This document shows, one piece after another, positions 43,207 to 52,106 of a stretch of 64,000 bases of DNA. The stretch lies in NCBI RefSeq assembly GCF_965138505.1, contig NZ_CBCSCO010000001.1, positions 620,001-684,000 of the forward strand. Direction: 5' to 3'. A program made the translations under genes and the position numbers. This DNA comes from Litorimonas haliclonae. GTDB lineage: Bacteria > Pseudomonadota > Alphaproteobacteria > Caulobacterales > Maricaulaceae. Below the pieces are notes generated by a model that saw only the letters and a program-made list of their open reading frames with translations, had not been told where the DNA came from and made no database searches. Positions within the stretch are counted from its first letter, which is position 1, and every line of letters begins with the position of its first letter.

Positions 43207-43833
43207 ATGTTCTCCCATACCGATATCTGGAATGCCCTGGATCGACTTTCTCAATCTTTGTCGACAAGCCCGTCCGGCCTGGCGCGACAAGCCGGTCTCG
43301 ACCCGACGACTTTTAATAAATCCAAGCGCCAGTCGGCCTCTGGTAAGAATCGCTGGCCATCTACGGAAAGCCTCTCCAAAGTCCTGGGCACGGTCGGGAT
43401 GAGCTTTGAAGATTTCGCGCGTTTTGCGGATCAGGCCGGCGCACATGGTCCGTCCATACCTGTTATTGGTCTGGCGCAGGCGGGCAGCCAAGGGTTCTTT
43501 GATGATGCTGGATTTCCCGTCGGGGGCGGTTGGGAAGATGTCCGAGTGCCAGGCGTCAGAGACGAAAATGTCTATTGCCTACAAATTGCTGGTGACTCCA
43601 TGTCGCCCGTTCTACGCGCAGGAGATAAAGTTCTTGTCGCCCCGAACGAGACAGTGCGGCGGGGCGACCGTGTGGTTGTGAAAACCAATGAAGGGGAGAT
43701 TATGGCGAAAGAACTTCGCCTAATTAATGAAACCCGCATAGAGCTCATCTCTCTCAACCCGGAATATGACAACAGGGATTTTGCCAGACGAGATATTCAA
43801 TGGATTGCCCGTATCGTCTGGGTATCGCAATAA
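43207..43833 (+). CDS. XRE-type repressor with S24 peptidase domain
   Basis: This 208-residue protein has an N-terminal helix-turn-helix (LARQAGLDPTTFNKSKR) and a C-terminal S24/LexA-like domain with the catalytic Ser in QIAGDSMSPVLRAGD and Lys in IMAKELRL. A possible self-cleavage site is IGLAQAGS. This architecture occurs in phage-type and stress repressors, but this form (HTH, linker, S24, about 210 residues) is widespread as a single chromosomal gene in alphaproteobacteria. No prophage genes are nearby, so it is probably a host regulator. Its targets are unknown. Confidence 0.87.
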   Translation: MFSHTDIWNALDRLSQSLSTSPSGLARQAGLDPTTFNKSKRQSASGKNRWPSTESLSKVLGTVGMSFEDFARFADQAGAHGPSIPVIGLAQAGSQGFFDDAGFPVGGGWEDVRVPGVRDENVYCLQIAGDSMSPVLRAGDKVLVAPNETVRRGDRVVVKTNEGEIMAKELRLINETRIELISLNPEYDNRDFARRDIQWIARIVWVSQ

Positions 43834-43870
43834 TAGCGAAAACAAAAACAGGCTTTAAACGCACTATACT

Positions 43871-44692
43871 TTAGGTCGGTTCGCCTTCTAAAAAGGCGTT
43901 TACATAGTCTTTCAAGGCGTCTGGATCTTCAAATAAACTCTCGGCAATTTTGGCTTTTTGGAACATTTTTTGACTGAGATCGTCTGAAGTCTCTTCCAAT
44001 TCTAAATCTGCCAGAATCGATTTGGCCCTTGTTAAATCACTCTTTTTTATCGCCCCCTCATGGGACAATGCAATTATGGCAAAGGCATAATTGACGCGCA
44101 TAATTAAATCTGTTGGGTCTCGTTGAAGGGCCTGCTCGAAAAAGCCTTTGCCATAATCTATGCGCGCGCCGAACCATTTCTCGCCGTTTTCAGCCCCGGC
44201 CTTGCGGGCAATTTCCAAGTGCCAAGCTCCCATAAGTGCATCTCCCCTGGCTTCCTGCGGAAAGTCGGTTCGGTAAGCTTGAATATGTTCCAAACTCTTT
44301 TGTGGGAGTTTCTTAAACCACGCCGCAACATCGCCAGTATACCGCGCGACGAACCCATCGGTTACAACATATTGAAGGCGCGCATTGGGATGGTCCGGAT
44401 TTAATTTAAGCGCTCTTTGCGCAAGGTCTCTGGCTTGTTTCGCCCTTAATTGCGGTGCGTCTGACTCCCCTAACATGATTTGCCGCGCCAGCGCTTCGGA
44501 CGCTAGCGAAAGCGAGTCAGCGGTTTTCAACTCCCTTCCCAGTTCGAGAGCCTGCTCATATTGACCGGATTTTATATAACTCTGTACATCCGATTCCGCT
44601 TGCGCCGAAGCAGAATTAGGGAAAAAACTAATTCCGCAGAGCAGAAGGAGGAATGTAAGGTATCGCAACCAGACCATATCTTTTGCTACCAT
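43871..44692 (-). CDS. Exported protein of unknown function with helical repeats
   Basis: This protein of about 273 residues has a signal peptide (LRYLTFLLLLCGISFF, cleavage near ASAQAE) and a helical, TPR-like mature region (YEQALELGRELK, AQRALKLNPDHPNAR, GKGFFEQALQRDPTD). A longer frame reaches 44773 but its added residues do not look like a real N-terminus and cover the promoter of the divergent gene, so I prefer ATG 44692; ATG 44677 is also possible. I do not recognise a named family. It is divergent from another unknown exported protein. Confidence 0.7.
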   Translation of the reverse strand: MVAKDMVWLRYLTFLLLLCGISFFPNSASAQAESDVQSYIKSGQYEQALELGRELKTADSLSLASEALARQIMLGESDAPQLRAKQARDLAQRALKLNPDHPNARLQYVVTDGFVARYTGDVAAWFKKLPQKSLEHIQAYRTDFPQEARGDALMGAWHLEIARKAGAENGEKWFGARIDYGKGFFEQALQRDPTDLIMRVNYAFAIIALSHEGAIKKSDLTRAKSILADLELEETSDDLSQKMFQKAKIAESLFEDPDALKDYVNAFLEGEPT

Positions 44693-44788
44693 TATCCCTA
44701 TGGCGCGCCTAGCAAATTTAACGGCCCAATTTCGTGTAACGGTATTTGTGACTTGTGCGGTCAGGCGGTTCACGCTTAATCTTGGTAT

Positions 44789-45607
44789 ATGCCCAATAAA
44801 GTTGCTCTATTTCCAGCCTACGCTCTGTTAGCTTACATTTTGCTGTCTTTCTTCAACGTTTCGGCTTTTGCGGTTCAATGCGATAGCAGGGTTTATCTGG
44901 ACGGCGTGAAATCTACCGAAGGCGGAAGCCGGGAATTTGACGGTTATCCGTTCTATCCTGAAAAATCGATCCCCACAGCAGAAACCGTTTGCGTGAAAGA
45001 TAAAGAAAACGGAAATATACGCCGATATGTGGTCGAGAGAGTTTTGGTTGGAAATGTACGCATAACCCTCACCCATGATTTTACAAATGTCTCCGCGCGG
45101 GCCTATCCGGATACTTTGGATATTGATCCCAAAACACGGTCAAGTGAGCATGTCGTAGCCAAATGTTCAGGCCCAACAGCCCAGTATCGCTGCGATGCAT
45201 TTCCTGATCCGATGAGCATGATAAAAGTCTCCACCTATTACTTCAACAGAACACCGGGAAATATTGAGTTCACTCTAAACGCGCCTCGCCGAGAGATTCG
45301 CAGAGCCTTCAAAATTGACCATGCCACCTCAACTAAAGCGGCCACAATGCAGCTACCCAACGGAAAAATTATACTGTTTCCGTATAATCCCGATGGCGGC
45401 TTCCGGCCTGCGTCCAACTCCGAAGACACAGTATACAGCTTTCTTCGACAAGCCCCCGATGAGGCTATCATGAAAATAGCTGTCCCCGTCACCCTCGCCA
45501 ATGGCGATTCAACGCTAATGAAAACAGAAATGTCGGTGGGACAAATTAAGCTTGCGTCGCAAATCAGCGATTATAGCGGGCAATATTACGCAAAACGCCC
45601 CAAATAG
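44789..45607 (+). CDS. Exported protein of unknown function
   Basis: This 272-residue protein has a signal peptide (VALFPAYALLAYILLSFF, cleavage near AFAVQ), four Cys residues in the first half of the mature part, and a mostly beta-rich, Pro-poor composition. No transmembrane segment or known motif is seen later, so it is probably periplasmic or secreted. I recognise no family. It converges on lysS, and is divergent from another exported protein. Confidence 0.65.
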   Translation: MPNKVALFPAYALLAYILLSFFNVSAFAVQCDSRVYLDGVKSTEGGSREFDGYPFYPEKSIPTAETVCVKDKENGNIRRYVVERVLVGNVRITLTHDFTNVSARAYPDTLDIDPKTRSSEHVVAKCSGPTAQYRCDAFPDPMSMIKVSTYYFNRTPGNIEFTLNAPRREIRRAFKIDHATSTKAATMQLPNGKIILFPYNPDGGFRPASNSEDTVYSFLRQAPDEAIMKIAVPVTLANGDSTLMKTEMSVGQIKLASQISDYSGQYYAKRPK

Positions 45608-45648
45608 GGGCGCACGCTTTGTATATTCCTTTTGGTCGTAAAGCGGGA

Positions 45649-47247
45649 TTAACCGAGCTTTCCCGCAAGCGCATTTTCTATCAGCTCCGCTGTTTCGTCC
45701 GGGCCATATATGGCTACGAAAGATCCGAAACGCGGGCCTTGGCTTTGGCCCAAACAGACTTCGTAAATGGCCTTGAACCAATCCCGTAAGTTTTCGAACT
45801 CATGGTCTTTTCCAACAGAGAAAATAAGAGTTTGGAGGGCCTCGCCATCCGTCTTTTCAGCCTCTTCCACCTCTCTAAGGCGACCGGCAAGGTCAACCAA
45901 CGCTGCCCGTTCTTGATCACTGGGATCGCGGTAAGACTTATTCGGTTTCACAAAGTCTTGATAATACCGAACGGCAAAATCAGCCAGCTGGTCCAAAACG
46001 GGATTTGTCTCGGGTGTTGCCTCTGGCTCATAACGTTCAATGAAGCCCCAAAGAATATCGCGGTCCGACGCATTCGCTGCACTCACAAGATTTAGAAGAA
46101 GCGCAAATGTGACGGGGGGGATATGTTTTGGCGGATTTCCGTTGTGAATGTGCCAAACAGGATTGTTCGCCTGCGCTTTTTCGTCCTGTTTGTGATAACC
46201 GGCCAAATGCTGGAAATACTCATCCACTGTTTTCGGAATGACATCGAAATAAAGCTTTTTCGCCGCCCGCGGTTTGGCAAAATTAAATAAGGACAGGCTT
46301 TCTTGGGGCGCGTAAGCAAGCCAATCTTCGACAGAAATGCCATTTCCTTTTGACTTGGATATTTTCTCGCCTTTTTCGTCTAAGAAGAGTTCGTAAACAT
46401 ACTGCACCGGAGGTTCCCCGCCGAGAATTTTACAGATACGCGAATAAAGCGGCGCATTGTCCTGATGGTCTTTTCCGAACATTTCGAAATCGACGCCAAG
46501 CGCCGCCCAGCGCATCCCGAAATCAGGCTTCCATTGCAATTTCACCTGCCCGCCTGTGACTGAGACGGTCACTTCCGTACCGTCTTCATCATCAAAAGTA
46601 ATGGTTCCAGCCTTAGCATCAACCGATTTCATAGGGACGTAGAGTACGCGCCCGGTACTTGGAGAAATAGGCAGAAATGGCGAATAGGTAGCACGTCTTT
46701 CTTCGCCGAGAGTCGGCAGCATAACAGCCATGATGTCATCAAACTTCTCTAAAGCCCGTAACAGATAATCATCATATCGGCCTGTGCGATATAAATCGGT
46801 GGCGGAAAAAAACTCGTAATCAAACCCGAAACTGTCAAGGAAGGTGCGTAGGCGTGCATTCATATGCGCGCCGTAGCTCTCATGTGTCCCAAACGGGTCC
46901 GGCACATCCGTAAGGGGCTTCTGCAGATAGGCTTCAAGCTTTTCGGGGTTTGGCACGGTTGACGGCACCTTCCGCATTCCGTCGAGATCATCCGATACAC
47001 AGATGAGCTTGGTCTCAATCTTGCCCTCTGTTAGGGCGATAAACGCATTGCGTACCATAGTCGTTCGAACGACTTCGCCAAATGTACCGATATGCGGTAG
47101 GCCGGACGGACCATATCCTGTTTCAAAAATGACCGGTCTATCGCCGCGGTCAATTCCGCGACGCTTTTCAATGTCCAGACGTTTTAATATCAGACGCGCC
47201 TGTTCAAAGGGCCAAGCTTTGGATTTGAGGTAAATTTCTTCGGTCAT
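45649..47247 (-). CDS. lysS: Lysyl-tRNA synthetase, class I
   Basis: This 532-residue enzyme charges tRNA-Lys. It is the archaeal-type class I enzyme, unrelated to the usual bacterial class II LysRS: the Rossmann HIGH-like motif is GPSGLPHIGTFGE and the KMSKS-like motif is KISKSKGNG. Class I LysRS is standard in alphaproteobacteria and spirochaetes. The alpha-helix cage domain lies in the C-terminal half. It is transcribed alone, converging on the exported protein gene. Confidence 0.95.
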   Translation of the reverse strand: MTEEIYLKSKAWPFEQARLILKRLDIEKRRGIDRGDRPVIFETGYGPSGLPHIGTFGEVVRTTMVRNAFIALTEGKIETKLICVSDDLDGMRKVPSTVPNPEKLEAYLQKPLTDVPDPFGTHESYGAHMNARLRTFLDSFGFDYEFFSATDLYRTGRYDDYLLRALEKFDDIMAVMLPTLGEERRATYSPFLPISPSTGRVLYVPMKSVDAKAGTITFDDEDGTEVTVSVTGGQVKLQWKPDFGMRWAALGVDFEMFGKDHQDNAPLYSRICKILGGEPPVQYVYELFLDEKGEKISKSKGNGISVEDWLAYAPQESLSLFNFAKPRAAKKLYFDVIPKTVDEYFQHLAGYHKQDEKAQANNPVWHIHNGNPPKHIPPVTFALLLNLVSAANASDRDILWGFIERYEPEATPETNPVLDQLADFAVRYYQDFVKPNKSYRDPSDQERAALVDLAGRLREVEEAEKTDGEALQTLIFSVGKDHEFENLRDWFKAIYEVCLGQSQGPRFGSFVAIYGPDETAELIENALAGKLG

Positions 47248-47329
47248 AGCGAGGCGTTAAGCGCAACCTGTCAAAACGTCAAGAACGCACCGATTTGGAT
47301 ACTGCCTAGAAGCAGGTCTAGAAGTTATT

Positions 47330-48094
47330 TTATCTCTTCCAAGTGAAGGAAAGAGCGGCAGCATCCTCAGAATAGCTGAAGTCCTGGGCTGTTGCCTCGC
47401 GGCGCATATAGGAAAGCGAAACATCTGCATCGCCTAAACGGTACCCAACACCTGCTTGGGCGTCCCCGACTATGATGCGGTCTTGTAAGTGGAACTGCCC
47501 GCTTGTTAGACGATCTATTGAATTTGGAGAATATGTTAGGGCTTCAGCATCGGCCCCTGCAAAAACATACCAGGTATTGCTTTCAAACTCCGAACCCTCG
47601 CGCAGGTCTTTTCCGATTTCCACAACCGCGCCGACAAGTGTTGACGACTCATTGTCGTTTCTCCGCATAGACGCGCGGGGCGTTAAGGAGAAATCGAGCC
47701 CTTTGGTGACGCCGCTTGTGAATTGTTTTGCTGCGCCCAGATTAACTTGCTCGTCACGGCGCAAACAACTTCCTGTCCCGGTGAGGCATTTTGGGTCGGA
47801 TATATCCAGCTTGAAAATCGTCGATCCGACGCTGTTTGCTGGAAGGTCAATGAGCCCCTTCTGCGTTTCAAAGCCGCTCGCATATTCTGGGTTTACCGTT
47901 GAGCCCAAGTTTAAACTAAGGCCATCCGTCGAACCCTTGGAACTAGAGGGAGTGTCTTGAGCCGAAGCTGAGACAGAAAAAGAAAAAACGGCACACACAG
48001 ATAGCGCTGTCACGCTGAGATGCTTGATCAAAGTGTGCTGTTTTATTTTCAACACGGATCTGCGCCTTTTCTTTCTCTTATCTACGACTAACAT
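47330..48094 (-). CDS. Putative outer-membrane beta-barrel protein
   Basis: This 254-residue protein has a basic N-terminus, a signal peptide (LSVTALSVCAVFSFSV, cleavage near ASAQD), a Ser-rich linker, and alternating-hydrophobic strands ending in LSFTWKR, consistent with a small outer-membrane barrel. The C-terminal block (VGYRLGDADVSLSYMRRE) is reminiscent of lipid A deacylase LpxR/DUF2219-like proteins, but it is shorter than LpxR and I cannot find its catalytic pattern with confidence. Two Cys residues (DPKCLTGTGSCLRR) may form a disulfide. Confidence 0.6.
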   Translation of the reverse strand: MLVVDKRKKRRRSVLKIKQHTLIKHLSVTALSVCAVFSFSVSASAQDTPSSSKGSTDGLSLNLGSTVNPEYASGFETQKGLIDLPANSVGSTIFKLDISDPKCLTGTGSCLRRDEQVNLGAAKQFTSGVTKGLDFSLTPRASMRRNDNESSTLVGAVVEIGKDLREGSEFESNTWYVFAGADAEALTYSPNSIDRLTSGQFHLQDRIIVGDAQAGVGYRLGDADVSLSYMRREATAQDFSYSEDAAALSFTWKR

Positions 48095-48233
48095 CTAGCC
48101 GTGATTCTACCACTATAAGGTGTATGACGATATCATTAGTCACCTCTCACATCAATATGACAGTATTATGCCAATGGGATAGATATGTTTTAAATTTAGC
48201 GTAAATTTTTTCTTAATGTGACCGGAAAGCCAC

Positions 48234-48265
48234 AAAAATGGCCCGGTTTTACAAACCGAGCCATT
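48234..48265 (-). terminator. Intrinsic terminator after nrdA
   Basis: On the minus strand AATGGCTCGGTTT and AAACCGGGCCATT form a 13-bp stem with one G-U pair and a 3-nt loop, followed by a T-rich tract. It lies about 48 bp beyond the nrdA stop codon; the rest of 48095-48312 holds no gene. Confidence 0.85.
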
Positions 48266-48312
48266 CATTACTTAAATCATTTAAAGTTATACTTAAGACA
48301 CTTTAAACCGCA

Positions 48313-50244
48313 TTACTGGCAGGCGAGGCATTCCTCATAATCGGTCGGGGCCGCCGCCTCCATAGCTTGTTCGATTTCAGATTTATTTTCAGCACCTGCA
48401 AACCCAGCGCGGGCGATGGATTTGGAACGGCAGTAATAGAGCGATTTAACGCCTTTTTCCCAAGCCTGCCAATGCAACATATGAAGATCCCATTTATCGA
48501 CATCGCCCGGAATGAAGATATTCAATGACTGGGCCTGACAAATATGTGGGGCGCGGTCTGCGGCATGTTCAATAACCCAGCGCTGATCGATTTCAAACGC
48601 CGTCCGGAAAACGGCCTTTTCATGCTCATCCAAATCGTCAAGATGCTGAACAGACCCTTCATTTTCCAAAATAGTAGCCCAAATTCCGTCTGAATTTAGT
48701 CCTTTCTCCTCGAGCAAGGCTTCCAAGAACTTATTCCGAACCGTGAAGGAGCCAGACAGAGTCTTGTGAGTGTAGATATTCGCCGGGATTGGTTCAATAC
48801 CTGCTGACGTCCCGCCGCAAATGATCGAGATAGAGGCCGTTGGGGCCACAGCCATTTTATGGCTGAAACGTTCGTCTGTGACGCCCATATCCAGCGCATC
48901 AGGACACGCGCCGCGCTCGGCGGCTAGTGTGTTAGACGCCTTGTCAGCCTCTTTGCGGATGTAAGAGAACATGCGGTTGTTAAAGCTTTTAGCCATCGCA
49001 CTTTCAAACGGGATGTTCTTGGACTGCAAGAGCGAGTGGAAGCCCATCAAGCCGAGGCCCACGGAGCGTTCGCGCATGGCGGAGTATTTCGCTTCGGCCA
49101 TTTTATCCGGCGCATTGCGGATGAAGCTCTCTAGAACGTTATCGAGGAAACGCATAATGTCTTCGATAAAGCCCTCTTGGTCTTTCCACTCATCCCAACG
49201 TTCGGCATTGAGAGACGAAAGACAACAAACAGCTGTCCGCTCTTTATTATATTTGTCTTTGCCTGTCGCGAGCATGATTTCGGCGCAAAGGTTAGACTGC
49301 TGCACCTTCATACCTGCGTCGCGTTGATGTTTGGCCAGCGCGTTATTCACCGTATCGGAGAACACCATATAAGGTTCTCCGGTTTGGAGACGCATTTCCA
49401 GAATTTTCTGCCAAATTTTACGGGCATTGACGGTTTTGATGACCAGATTCGTATGCGGGCTGCGCAGGCCGAATTCGGCGCCTGAGGCAACAGCTTCCAT
49501 AAACTCATCCGTGATGTTCAAACCGTGATGAAGGTTCAAGGATTTGCGGTTGAAGTCGCCGGAGGGCTTGCGGATTTCAAGAAACTCTTCGATTTCTGGG
49601 TGATGAATATCAAGATAAACAGCGGCAGAGCCACGGCGGAGTGAGCCTTGGGAAATCGCCAAAGTCAAAGAGTCCATCACGCGAATGAACGGGATAATAC
49701 CTGACGTCTTACCCGCGCGGCCAATTTTTTCGCCGATGGAGCGCACATTACCCCAATAGGTTCCGATGCCGCCGCCATTAGACGCGAGCCAGACATTTTC
49801 GTTCCAGATATCAACAATCGAATCAAGGCTATCATCGACAGAATTTAGAAAGCAGGAAATCGGTAAGCCGCGATCCGCTCCGCCATTGGACAGGACAGGT
49901 GTCGCTGGCATGAACCAGAGCTTGGACATATAGTTATATAGACGCTGCGCATGCTCTGTATCATCAGCATAGGCGCGAGAAACGCGGGCGAACATGTCCT
50001 GATAGGTTTCTTCAGGCAGAAGATAACGATCCACGAGAGTTTTCTTGCCGAAATCCGTCAATAGAGCGTCGCGCGCCCGAACTGTCTGAGGGCGCTCCAC
50101 ATCAACATTAAGCGGCTGAGCTGTTTTCTGCTTCTGAGTCTGCACTTTTGGCTCTACAGTCGCATCTGTCGGCTCTGAAAGCTCCATCAGATCTATGTCG
50201 GCTTCACTCATCGCGTTAAATTCGCTTTCGTTATTCTCTGTCAT
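48313..50244 (-). CDS. nrdA: Ribonucleoside-diphosphate reductase, alpha subunit (class I)
   Basis: This 643-residue catalytic subunit makes dNDPs. The catalytic region is QQSNLCAEI, the loop 2 region is PTASISIICGGTSAG, and the C-terminal redox pair is ECLACQ, which is regenerated by thioredoxin. It lacks the N-terminal ATP-cone domain of about 100 residues seen in E. coli NrdA; the first 50 residues are instead a low-complexity leader. The radical-generating subunit nrdB is not next to it. It is expected to be under NrdR control: its promoter is covered by two NrdR-like boxes (50368-50414), and its leader has a terminator-like hairpin at 50306-50328. Confidence 0.95.
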   Translation of the reverse strand: MTENNESEFNAMSEADIDLMELSEPTDATVEPKVQTQKQKTAQPLNVDVERPQTVRARDALLTDFGKKTLVDRYLLPEETYQDMFARVSRAYADDTEHAQRLYNYMSKLWFMPATPVLSNGGADRGLPISCFLNSVDDSLDSIVDIWNENVWLASNGGGIGTYWGNVRSIGEKIGRAGKTSGIIPFIRVMDSLTLAISQGSLRRGSAAVYLDIHHPEIEEFLEIRKPSGDFNRKSLNLHHGLNITDEFMEAVASGAEFGLRSPHTNLVIKTVNARKIWQKILEMRLQTGEPYMVFSDTVNNALAKHQRDAGMKVQQSNLCAEIMLATGKDKYNKERTAVCCLSSLNAERWDEWKDQEGFIEDIMRFLDNVLESFIRNAPDKMAEAKYSAMRERSVGLGLMGFHSLLQSKNIPFESAMAKSFNNRMFSYIRKEADKASNTLAAERGACPDALDMGVTDERFSHKMAVAPTASISIICGGTSAGIEPIPANIYTHKTLSGSFTVRNKFLEALLEEKGLNSDGIWATILENEGSVQHLDDLDEHEKAVFRTAFEIDQRWVIEHAADRAPHICQAQSLNIFIPGDVDKWDLHMLHWQAWEKGVKSLYYCRSKSIARAGFAGAENKSEIEQAMEAAAPTDYEECLACQ

Positions 50245-50305
50245 GATCCTTCAACCCTCCCAAGGTGTTATTTTCAACGCCATCTTTCAAGTGTTTAGCG
50301 GACTC

Positions 50306-50328
50306 AAAAACAGTCCCATCGGGACTGT
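50306..50328 (-). terminator. Terminator-like hairpin in the nrdA leader
   Basis: On the minus strand ACAGTCCC and GGGACTGT form a perfect 8-bp stem with a 3-nt loop, followed by TTTTT. It lies about 40-60 nt downstream of the predicted nrdA transcription start, where it could act as an attenuator. Confidence 0.65.
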
Positions 50329-50367
50329 CCCCCACATCTCTCCCGTAAACACAAAACCGAATGGCTT

Positions 50368-50414
50368 CGACTACATATTGTGTGTAATTCGGCTTTCACG
50401 TCAATACTTAGTAG
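50368..50414 (-). promoter_or_regulatory. nrdA promoter with two NrdR boxes
   Basis: On the minus strand a -35 TTGACG (50399-50404) and -10 ACAATA (50376-50381) are 17 bp apart. Two sequences matching the NrdR box (acaCwAtATaTwGtgt) cover them: 50368-50383 matches 12 of 16 positions, and 50399-50414 is a weaker match 31 bp away. That spacing of about three helical turns is the pattern known for NrdR, the ATP/dATP-dependent repressor of nucleotide reductase genes. Confidence 0.85.
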
Positions 50415-50748
50415 TCCAGAAATGGGTCGAAAAAGGTTTATGAATCGTTAAGCCTTTGGAAATACGCGGAATTTTTTATAAAACTGTCACACGGATTTTC
50501 GGCCCGAAATCCTCGTATTTTAAAGCACAATAAATCACCGACGGATCGGCTCGAGCTAACTCCTGAATAGGGAACCTCAGACATAAAAATAGAGGTAAAA
50601 CCCGCTGATTCTGTGCACAGATTATGTATAAGCCGGATTCGCGCTGGCCTCGCATCCGACAAGTCGCCAAAGCGCGGAAAAAACGCCGTCAAGAATCATG
50701 GCCGGCTGTGATAATTTTTATATATTGAACTGATAATCCTTTTGGGTA
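50415..50748. other. Intergenic region, no gene seen
   Basis: The stretch between the nrdA promoter and the glycosyltransferase gene has no convincing gene. A minus-strand 84-codon frame (50438-50692) lacks a ribosome-binding site and any recognisable motif. The AT-rich stretch at about 50709-50740 (TATATATTG, GATAAT) could contain the glycosyltransferase promoter. Confidence 0.5.
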
Positions 50749-51912
50749 ATGCCAGAAACTATGAAAATCCTGATAATAACTGATGCTTGGCATCCGCAGG
50801 TCAATGGGGTTGTCCGAACCCTCACGCAAACAGTCGAAGCTTTGCGGGAGAACGGACATGTCGTCGAAGTCATTGCGCCGTCGGATGGCTACTTCACTTT
50901 GCCGCTTCCCACATATTCAGATATTCGTCTCGCCCCCTTCGCGTTTAACAGCGTTAAAAAACGTATCACCGACTTTGGACCCGAAGCCGTCCACATCGCG
51001 ACTGAAGGCCCCTTAGGGCAAATGGCCCGAACCCTTTGCTTGCGATGGGGAATGCCTTTCACGACCAGCTACCACACTAAATTCCCAGAATATATCAAGG
51101 CCCGCTTTCCGTTCATTCCCTTGAGCTGGCCATATAAACTTGTGAGGGAGTTTCATAATTCGGGCGGGCGTACCATGGTAACAACGCCGTCTATGGTCGA
51201 GTTTCTTCGTGAGCGCGGCTTTACCAAATTGGCCCCCTGGGCGCGGGGCGTGGATATGGAAATTTTCAATCCCGGTCGCCGCTTCGCTCCGGAAGATGTC
51301 TATAAAGGGCTAGAGCGGCCCATCTGGATTAATGTCGGCCGCATCGCCGTCGAGAAAAATATTGAGGCCTTTCTGTCTCTAGATCTCCCGGGCTCTAAGG
51401 TCGTCATCGGCGATGGGCCGCAATTGGAACAGCTTAAAAAGAAATATCCCGGCGTTACCTTTCCCGGGTCAAAATTCGGCGAAGACCTAGCGCGCTATTT
51501 TGCCGATGCGGATGTCTTTGTATTTCCGTCCAAAACAGACACATTCGGACTGGTCATAATCGAATCCATGGCATCTGGAACGCCTGTGGCCGGATATCCT
51601 GTTTCCGGCCCTATCGACATAATCCCGGGATCTAGGGCCGGGTCTGTCAATGAAGATTTGAAAACAGCCTGTTTGGAGGCGTTAGAAATGTCGCGACACG
51701 CCTGTGTGGCCCACGCCCAGAAATATAGCTGGGAAGCCGTCTCTGAAGTTTTTTATGACTATCTCACGCCCGAATACACGCCTGTCTCGCGGAAACGCTG
51801 GCGACGCGTGAGGCGGCTTGCCCGATTAGCGAGTAGTCCCTATCACCTCTCCAAACGTACGCTTCGGCGCATTTGGAGAATATTGCGGGGCAAATCGGTC
51901 CCTAAAAGCTGA
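50749..51912 (+). CDS. Glycosyltransferase family 4 (alpha-mannosyltransferase-like)
   Basis: This 387-residue GT-B fold enzyme begins with MKILIITDAWHPQVNGVVRTL and has the nucleotide-sugar site KTDTFGLVIIESMASGTPV with the E-x7-E pattern. It resembles GDP-mannose-dependent mannosyltransferases of MgtA/PimB-type and sulfoquinovosyltransferase SqdX in the GT4 family; donor and acceptor are unresolved. The C-terminal 45 residues are Arg-rich and helical (KRWRRVRRLARLA), possibly for membrane association. The ATG at 50749 is preceded by a weak GGGT; ATG 50761 (MKILIIT) is equally possible. Confidence 0.85.
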   Translation: MPETMKILIITDAWHPQVNGVVRTLTQTVEALRENGHVVEVIAPSDGYFTLPLPTYSDIRLAPFAFNSVKKRITDFGPEAVHIATEGPLGQMARTLCLRWGMPFTTSYHTKFPEYIKARFPFIPLSWPYKLVREFHNSGGRTMVTTPSMVEFLRERGFTKLAPWARGVDMEIFNPGRRFAPEDVYKGLERPIWINVGRIAVEKNIEAFLSLDLPGSKVVIGDGPQLEQLKKKYPGVTFPGSKFGEDLARYFADADVFVFPSKTDTFGLVIIESMASGTPVAGYPVSGPIDIIPGSRAGSVNEDLKTACLEALEMSRHACVAHAQKYSWEAVSEVFYDYLTPEYTPVSRKRWRRVRRLARLASSPYHLSKRTLRRIWRILRGKSVPKS

Positions 51913-51920
51913 GTTCTTTG

Positions 51921-52097
51921 TCAGCGTTTCAAATATAGATGGCGCTGTTGACCATAAAGGACGACATTGACCAATTCCCATCCCTCAAGACCCAAACGAT
52001 TCAAACGCTCTTCAATTTGAGCGTTTTGCTTATCCGTCGTACCGAATACAGCCGGCTTCACCCGCTCTACCTTATATTCCCATTTCTTTTCCCGCAC
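51921..52097 (-). CDS. DUF4177-like small protein (copy 2)
   Basis: This short gene of 58 codons was found by reading the minus strand after the previous small gene. It starts with GTG at 52097, five bases after an AGGAG ribosome-binding site that overlaps the stop of the upstream gene. The product (VREKKWEYKVERVKPA at the start, then EERLNRLGLEGWELVNVV and a HLYLKR end) fits the DUF4177 pattern: WEYKV, LN-x-LG-x-EGWEL, hydrophobic YLKR ending. It is the fourth gene of the SPFH-Arc-DUF4177-DUF4177 operon. Function unknown. Confidence 0.82.
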   Translation of the reverse strand: MREKKWEYKVERVKPAVFGTTDKQNAQIEERLNRLGLEGWELVNVVLYGQQRHLYLKR

Positions 52098-52106
52098 GCA
52101 CAGCTC

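Noticed and set aside
50438..50692. 84-codon minus-strand frame upstream of the glycosyltransferase gene
   Set aside because: No ribosome-binding site, no recognised motif and irregular composition. It is in an AT-rich regulatory region.
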